A DNA stretch of 14,636 nt from the NCBI GenBank assembly GCA_031289065.1, contig JAITQI010000057.1:1-14636 (forward strand). The letters run 5' to 3'. The translations under genes were made by a program, and so were the position numbers. This DNA comes from Oscillospiraceae bacterium (GTDB taxonomy: Bacteria > Bacillota > Clostridia > Oscillospirales > UBA929). The notes under the pieces were generated by a model. It was not told where the DNA came from. It saw only the letters and a list, made by a program, of their open reading frames with translations, and did not search any database. Shown here one piece after another: positions 11,959-14,636 of this stretch. Positions within the stretch are counted from its first letter, which is position 1. Every line of letters starts with the position of its first letter.

Positions 11959-12474
11959 ATGCTGGGCCAAGTAATCCGCGACCTGGGCGAATGGCTCACC
12001 GGGCTGCCCCCCCTGGGGCAGTTCGTCATGACCTTCTTTGTCTCCATGATCCCGATCATCGAGCTGCGGGGGGCCATCCCCATCGCGGCGGCGGCGGGGC
12101 TGCCCTGGCATCTGGCTTTTATCGCCGCCGTGCTGGGCAACATGCTGCCGGTGCCCTTCATCGTGGTCTACGCCCGGCGGGTCTTCAAATGGCTCAAGGA
12201 TCACAACCGCCTGGCCGGGATGGTCTACAGCCTGGAAAAACGGGCGCTGAACAAGGCGGGCTCGGTGAGCAAATACGAAATCATCGGGCTGTTTATCTTC
12301 GTGGCTATCCCCCTGCCGGGCACCGGCGCGTGGACCGGGGCTCTCATCGCCGCGATGCTCAACATGCGTCTGAAAAACGCCCTGATCTCCGCCGCGGCCG
12401 GGGTGGTCACAGCGGCCGCCGCGGTGTGTCTGCTGTCTTACGGTATCACTTACGGAATCCGGGCCATAACGTGA
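11959..12474 (+). CDS. Small multidrug export family membrane protein (COG2426, Sm_multidrug_ex)
   Basis: This 171-residue integral membrane protein matches the COG2426 family. Signature stretches are SMIPIIELRGAIPIAAAAGL (29-48), AAVLGNMLPVPFIVVYARRV (56-75) and FVAIPLPGTGAWTGALIAAM (114-133), with a final helix at about 142-165. Four hydrophobic blocks are separated by a charged middle loop (75-107). The family is annotated as putative small multidrug exporters, but evidence for export is thin and the real substrate is unknown. A GAGGGAGGG ribosome site lies before the ATG. It follows ribU after 52 bp; TTGTTA and TAAACT at 11895-11923 (17-bp spacing) could be a weak separate promoter. Length is close to the family norm. 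Confidence 0.82.
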   Translation: MLGQVIRDLGEWLTGLPPLGQFVMTFFVSMIPIIELRGAIPIAAAAGLPWHLAFIAAVLGNMLPVPFIVVYARRVFKWLKDHNRLAGMVYSLEKRALNKAGSVSKYEIIGLFIFVAIPLPGTGAWTGALIAAMLNMRLKNALISAAAGVVTAAAAVCLLSYGITYGIRAIT

Positions 12475-12544
12475 CCGTTTCCCCGGAACCTCCGGCGGCT
12501 CGCGGGCATATCCTGGAAAAAAGGCAAAAAGGGATGTGCGCGTC

Positions 12545-12880
12545 ATGTCGGATATTTTCACCATGATTGTTGGGTTGCTGGCCGCCGTCGGGGCGACGGT
12601 GCTGGTTCGGATGCTGGCCGGAAGACTTTTGCGGACAAACGGCGTCACCGCTCCGGTGTACGCGGTGCTCCGGGCCGACAGCGGGCCGGACGTCCTGCTG
12701 CGAACGGTGCGCCAGATCGATTGGCTCCGGGGCTGGGGCATGACCGACCTTCGGGTGATTGTCGCCGGAGAGGCGCTGCCCCCCGAGACCCGCGCCGTTA
12801 TCGACAGCCTGCGGCGGGCGGATCCCACCCTCGCCCTCTGGGAGAACGGAGAGGTGTGGGGCACCCTGGGAAACCTATAA
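12545..12880 (+). CDS. Hypothetical membrane-anchored protein upstream of recD2
   Basis: This 111-residue protein is not assigned to a named family by me. It has one N-terminal hydrophobic helix (about 4-27), a short basic linker (RLLRTN) and a soluble domain from about 36, which reads as alternating strands and helices: VYAVLRADSGPD, LLRTVRQIDWLRGW, LRVIVAGEALPPETRAVIDS, LALWENGEVWG. Small proteins of this layout, with a conserved 'LD.ETR' -like turn (here LPPETR), occur in Clostridia. The ATG at 12545 was chosen over a GTG at 12536 because AAAAGGGA sits about 9 bp ahead of it. The gene ends 31 bp before recD2, suggesting co-transcription. Its function is unknown. Confidence 0.7.
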   Translation: MSDIFTMIVGLLAAVGATVLVRMLAGRLLRTNGVTAPVYAVLRADSGPDVLLRTVRQIDWLRGWGMTDLRVIVAGEALPPETRAVIDSLRRADPTLALWENGEVWGTLGNL

Positions 12881-12911
12881 GATTCGCGAATCGGATAAGG
12901 GAGAGGCGCTC

Positions 12912-14636
12912 ATGCCGCAGGACAGGGAACCCGTCACGCTGACCGGCCGGGTGACAGAAGTCACCTTCACAAACCCCCGCAACGGTTACAGCGTTCTCAA
13001 GGTCGCCCTGACCGACGGGGGCGACGCCGTCGTGGTGGGGACGGCCCCCGATCCCGCCCCCGGCGAACGGGTGGAGGCGGCGGGCCGTTGGAGCAATCAC
13101 GCCCGTTTCGGCGAACAGTTCCTGGCCGACAGCCTGCTGCGAACCCTTCCGGAGGAGACCGCCGCCATCCGGGAATACCTGGCCTCCCGCGTGGTGGAGG
13201 GCATCGGCCCGGTTACGGCCCAGAAGATGGTGGACCACTTCGGAGCCCAGACGTTGGCCGTCATGGCCGACGACCCCCAGCGTCTATCCGAAGTGCCGGG
13301 CATCACCGCCCGCCGGGCGGCCCAGATTGGGGACACCTTCGCCCGGCAGAACAACGTCCGCCGCCTGATGGAGTTCCTGTGCCTGCATAAACTGCCCCTC
13401 CAGCTGGCGGTCAAACTCAGCGAGATGTACGGCCGAGAGGCGGTGGAGGCCCTGCGGGAGGATCCCTACCTGCTGGTGGCCGAGCCTTTCGCGGTGGACT
13501 TTTCGGCGGTGGATCAGTTGGCCGCCGCACTGGCCTTTGACGGGGGCGACCCCCGTCGTGTCCGGGCCGCCGTGCTGTATGAGCTCATGCTCAACGCCGC
13601 CGACGGCCATGTCTACCTCCCGGAGGACAAGCTGGCCGGCGCGGTGTGCGCCCTCATCGACGCCGAACCGGAGGATGCCCTCGCCGCCATCCGCGACCTG
13701 AGCGAAGAGGACGGCCTCGTCCGGGAAGAGGGCGGCAAACGGCCGGTCTGCTATCTGACGGCGCTGTATGAGGCCGAATGCGCGGTGGCTGCCCGGGTGA
13801 TCGACATGGCCCGGGCCCAGCCCCAACCCAAAAAACTGACCCAGTGGCTGGATGAGATTGAAACCGAGCTGGGTGTGGTCTACGCCCCCGCCCAAAAGGA
13901 AACCCTCGCCCTGGCGGCGGGCCACCAGGTGATCCTGCTGACCGGCGGCCCGGGCACCGGAAAGACGACCACCCTCCGGGGCATTTTGGCCCTCTTTGAC
14001 CGCATGGATCTCAAGTGCGCCCTGGCGGCCCCCACTGGCCGGGCGGCCAAGCGGATGCAGGAGCTGACCGGACGGGAGGCGCAAACCATACACCGCCTGT
14101 TGGAGGTTGTTTTCGACCCGGAGACCGGCCAGCAGCGCTTCTCCCACGACGAGGAGGATCCCCTGCGCTGCGACGCCCTGGTGGTGGACGAGATGTCCAT
14201 GGTGGACATTCAGCTCATGCGGGCGCTGACGGCGGCGCTGCCCCCCAAGGCCCGCCTTGTGTTGGTGGGCGACCCGGATCAGCTGCCCTCGGTGGGGCCG
14301 GGGCATGTGCTGTCCGACCTGGCCCGCAGCGGGCGGGTGCCCGCGGTGCACCTGACGGAAATTTTCCGCCAAGCCCGGGAGAGCCATATCATCCTCCGGG
14401 CCCATGAGATCAACAGCGGCACCCTGAGCGACCTGAGGCAAAACACAGGGGACTTTTTTTTCCTGGCCCGGCGGGACCCCCAGGCGGCGGTGGACACCAT
14501 CCTGGAACTGTGCGCCGCCCGGCTGCCGGATAAAATGGGCATCCCGGCCTCTCAGATTCAGGTGCTGTCTCCCACCCGCAAGGGCCTGGCCGGCACCATT
14601 TACTTAAACCGCCGCTTGCAGGAGGCCCTCAACCCC
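12912..14636 (+). CDS. recD2: RecD2-type ATP-dependent DNA helicase, 3' end outside window
   Basis: 575 residues are visible and the frame is open to the window edge, so roughly the last 150 or more residues of a typical RecD2 are missing. RecD2 is a 5'-3' superfamily 1B helicase that acts without RecBC in DNA repair and replication. Domains in order are an N-terminal OB-like part (about 5-75, LTGRVTEVTFTNPRNGYSV), tandem helix-hairpin-helix region (about 92-140, IGPVTAQKMVDHFG and VPGITARRAAQI), a linker domain, and the helicase core with Walker A GGPGTGKTT (345-353), PTGRAAKRM, TIHRLL, Walker B VVDEMSMVD (424-432) and GDPDQLPSVGPG. The ATG at 12912 is preceded by AAGGGAGAGG. A run of eight T's (14454-14461) encodes conserved phenylalanines and causes no frame break. 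Confidence 0.93.
   Translation, partial: MPQDREPVTLTGRVTEVTFTNPRNGYSVLKVALTDGGDAVVVGTAPDPAPGERVEAAGRWSNHARFGEQFLADSLLRTLPEETAAIREYLASRVVEGIGPVTAQKMVDHFGAQTLAVMADDPQRLSEVPGITARRAAQIGDTFARQNNVRRLMEFLCLHKLPLQLAVKLSEMYGREAVEALREDPYLLVAEPFAVDFSAVDQLAAALAFDGGDPRRVRAAVLYELMLNAADGHVYLPEDKLAGAVCALIDAEPEDALAAIRDLSEEDGLVREEGGKRPVCYLTALYEAECAVAARVIDMARAQPQPKKLTQWLDEIETELGVVYAPAQKETLALAAGHQVILLTGGPGTGKTTTLRGILALFDRMDLKCALAAPTGRAAKRMQELTGREAQTIHRLLEVVFDPETGQQRFSHDEEDPLRCDALVVDEMSMVDIQLMRALTAALPPKARLVLVGDPDQLPSVGPGHVLSDLARSGRVPAVHLTEIFRQARESHIILRAHEINSGTLSDLRQNTGDFFFLARRDPQAAVDTILELCAARLPDKMGIPASQIQVLSPTRKGLAGTIYLNRRLQEALNP

Noticed and set aside
13284..14441. A 385-codon open frame antisense to recD2
   Set aside because: The plus-strand RecD2 frame is unbroken with Walker A and B motifs; the antisense product is compositionally biased and unrecognisable.
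14454..14461. Run of eight T's as a programmed frameshift or terminator in recD2
   Set aside because: No GC-rich stem precedes it, and the frame continues normally with conserved sequence on both sides.

Overview
The window is GC-rich DNA with tightly packed genes, overlapping starts and good Shine-Dalgarno sites. An S-layer homology (SLH) protein, an FMN riboswitch on ribU, split coaB/coaC genes of the type known from streptococci, an EpsC-type serine acetyltransferase and RecD2 all point to a high-GC member of the Bacillota, probably in class Clostridia. This assignment is inferred from gene content; no rRNA is present.

Layout. 1-1786 (+): the tail of an SLH protein, a membrane-anchored DUF4430 protein, and an ECF-transporter T subunit whose C-terminal part looks deleted and frameshifted. 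A large hairpin (1784-1834) separates it from a convergent minus-strand operon (3920-1867): coaB, coaC and a P1 (S58) family peptidase. Divergent promoters lie between coaB and the next operon, and the coaB promoter predicts a leaderless mRNA.

4102-10412 (+) is the centrepiece, an apparent seven-gene sulfur/cysteine operon. Its genes are a CysM/CysK-type cysteine synthase, a JAMM (Mec+-like) protease, a CysO/ThiS-like sulfur carrier ending in Gly-Gly-Cys-Leu, a MoeZ-like E1 enzyme fused to a rhodanese domain, a Family 2A (SrpI-type) encapsulin shell protein, a SufS-type cysteine desulfurase with a disordered N-terminal extension (the probable encapsulin cargo), and serine O-acetyltransferase. 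The operon therefore joins a protein-thiocarboxylate route for making cysteine, known from Mycobacterium, to a nanocompartment that strips sulfur from cysteine. This suggests a store-and-retrieve sulfur cycle. The serine acetyltransferase would supply O-acetylserine, the desulfurase inside the shell would release sulfane sulfur, the rhodanese/E1 would load CysO, the synthase would form CysO-cysteine and the JAMM protease would free cysteine. A strong intrinsic terminator ends the operon.

10413-11369: a structured intergenic stretch, a second bidirectional terminator, a minus-strand gene for a 99-residue single-pass membrane protein with 13 consecutive aspartates and a His-rich tail, and then divergent promoters and an FMN riboswitch. 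11370-14636 (+): ribU (riboflavin ECF S component), a small-multidrug-export family protein (COG2426), a 111-residue membrane-anchored protein of unknown function, and recD2, which runs off the end of the window.

I found no tRNA, rRNA, CRISPR array, insertion sequence or prophage gene.
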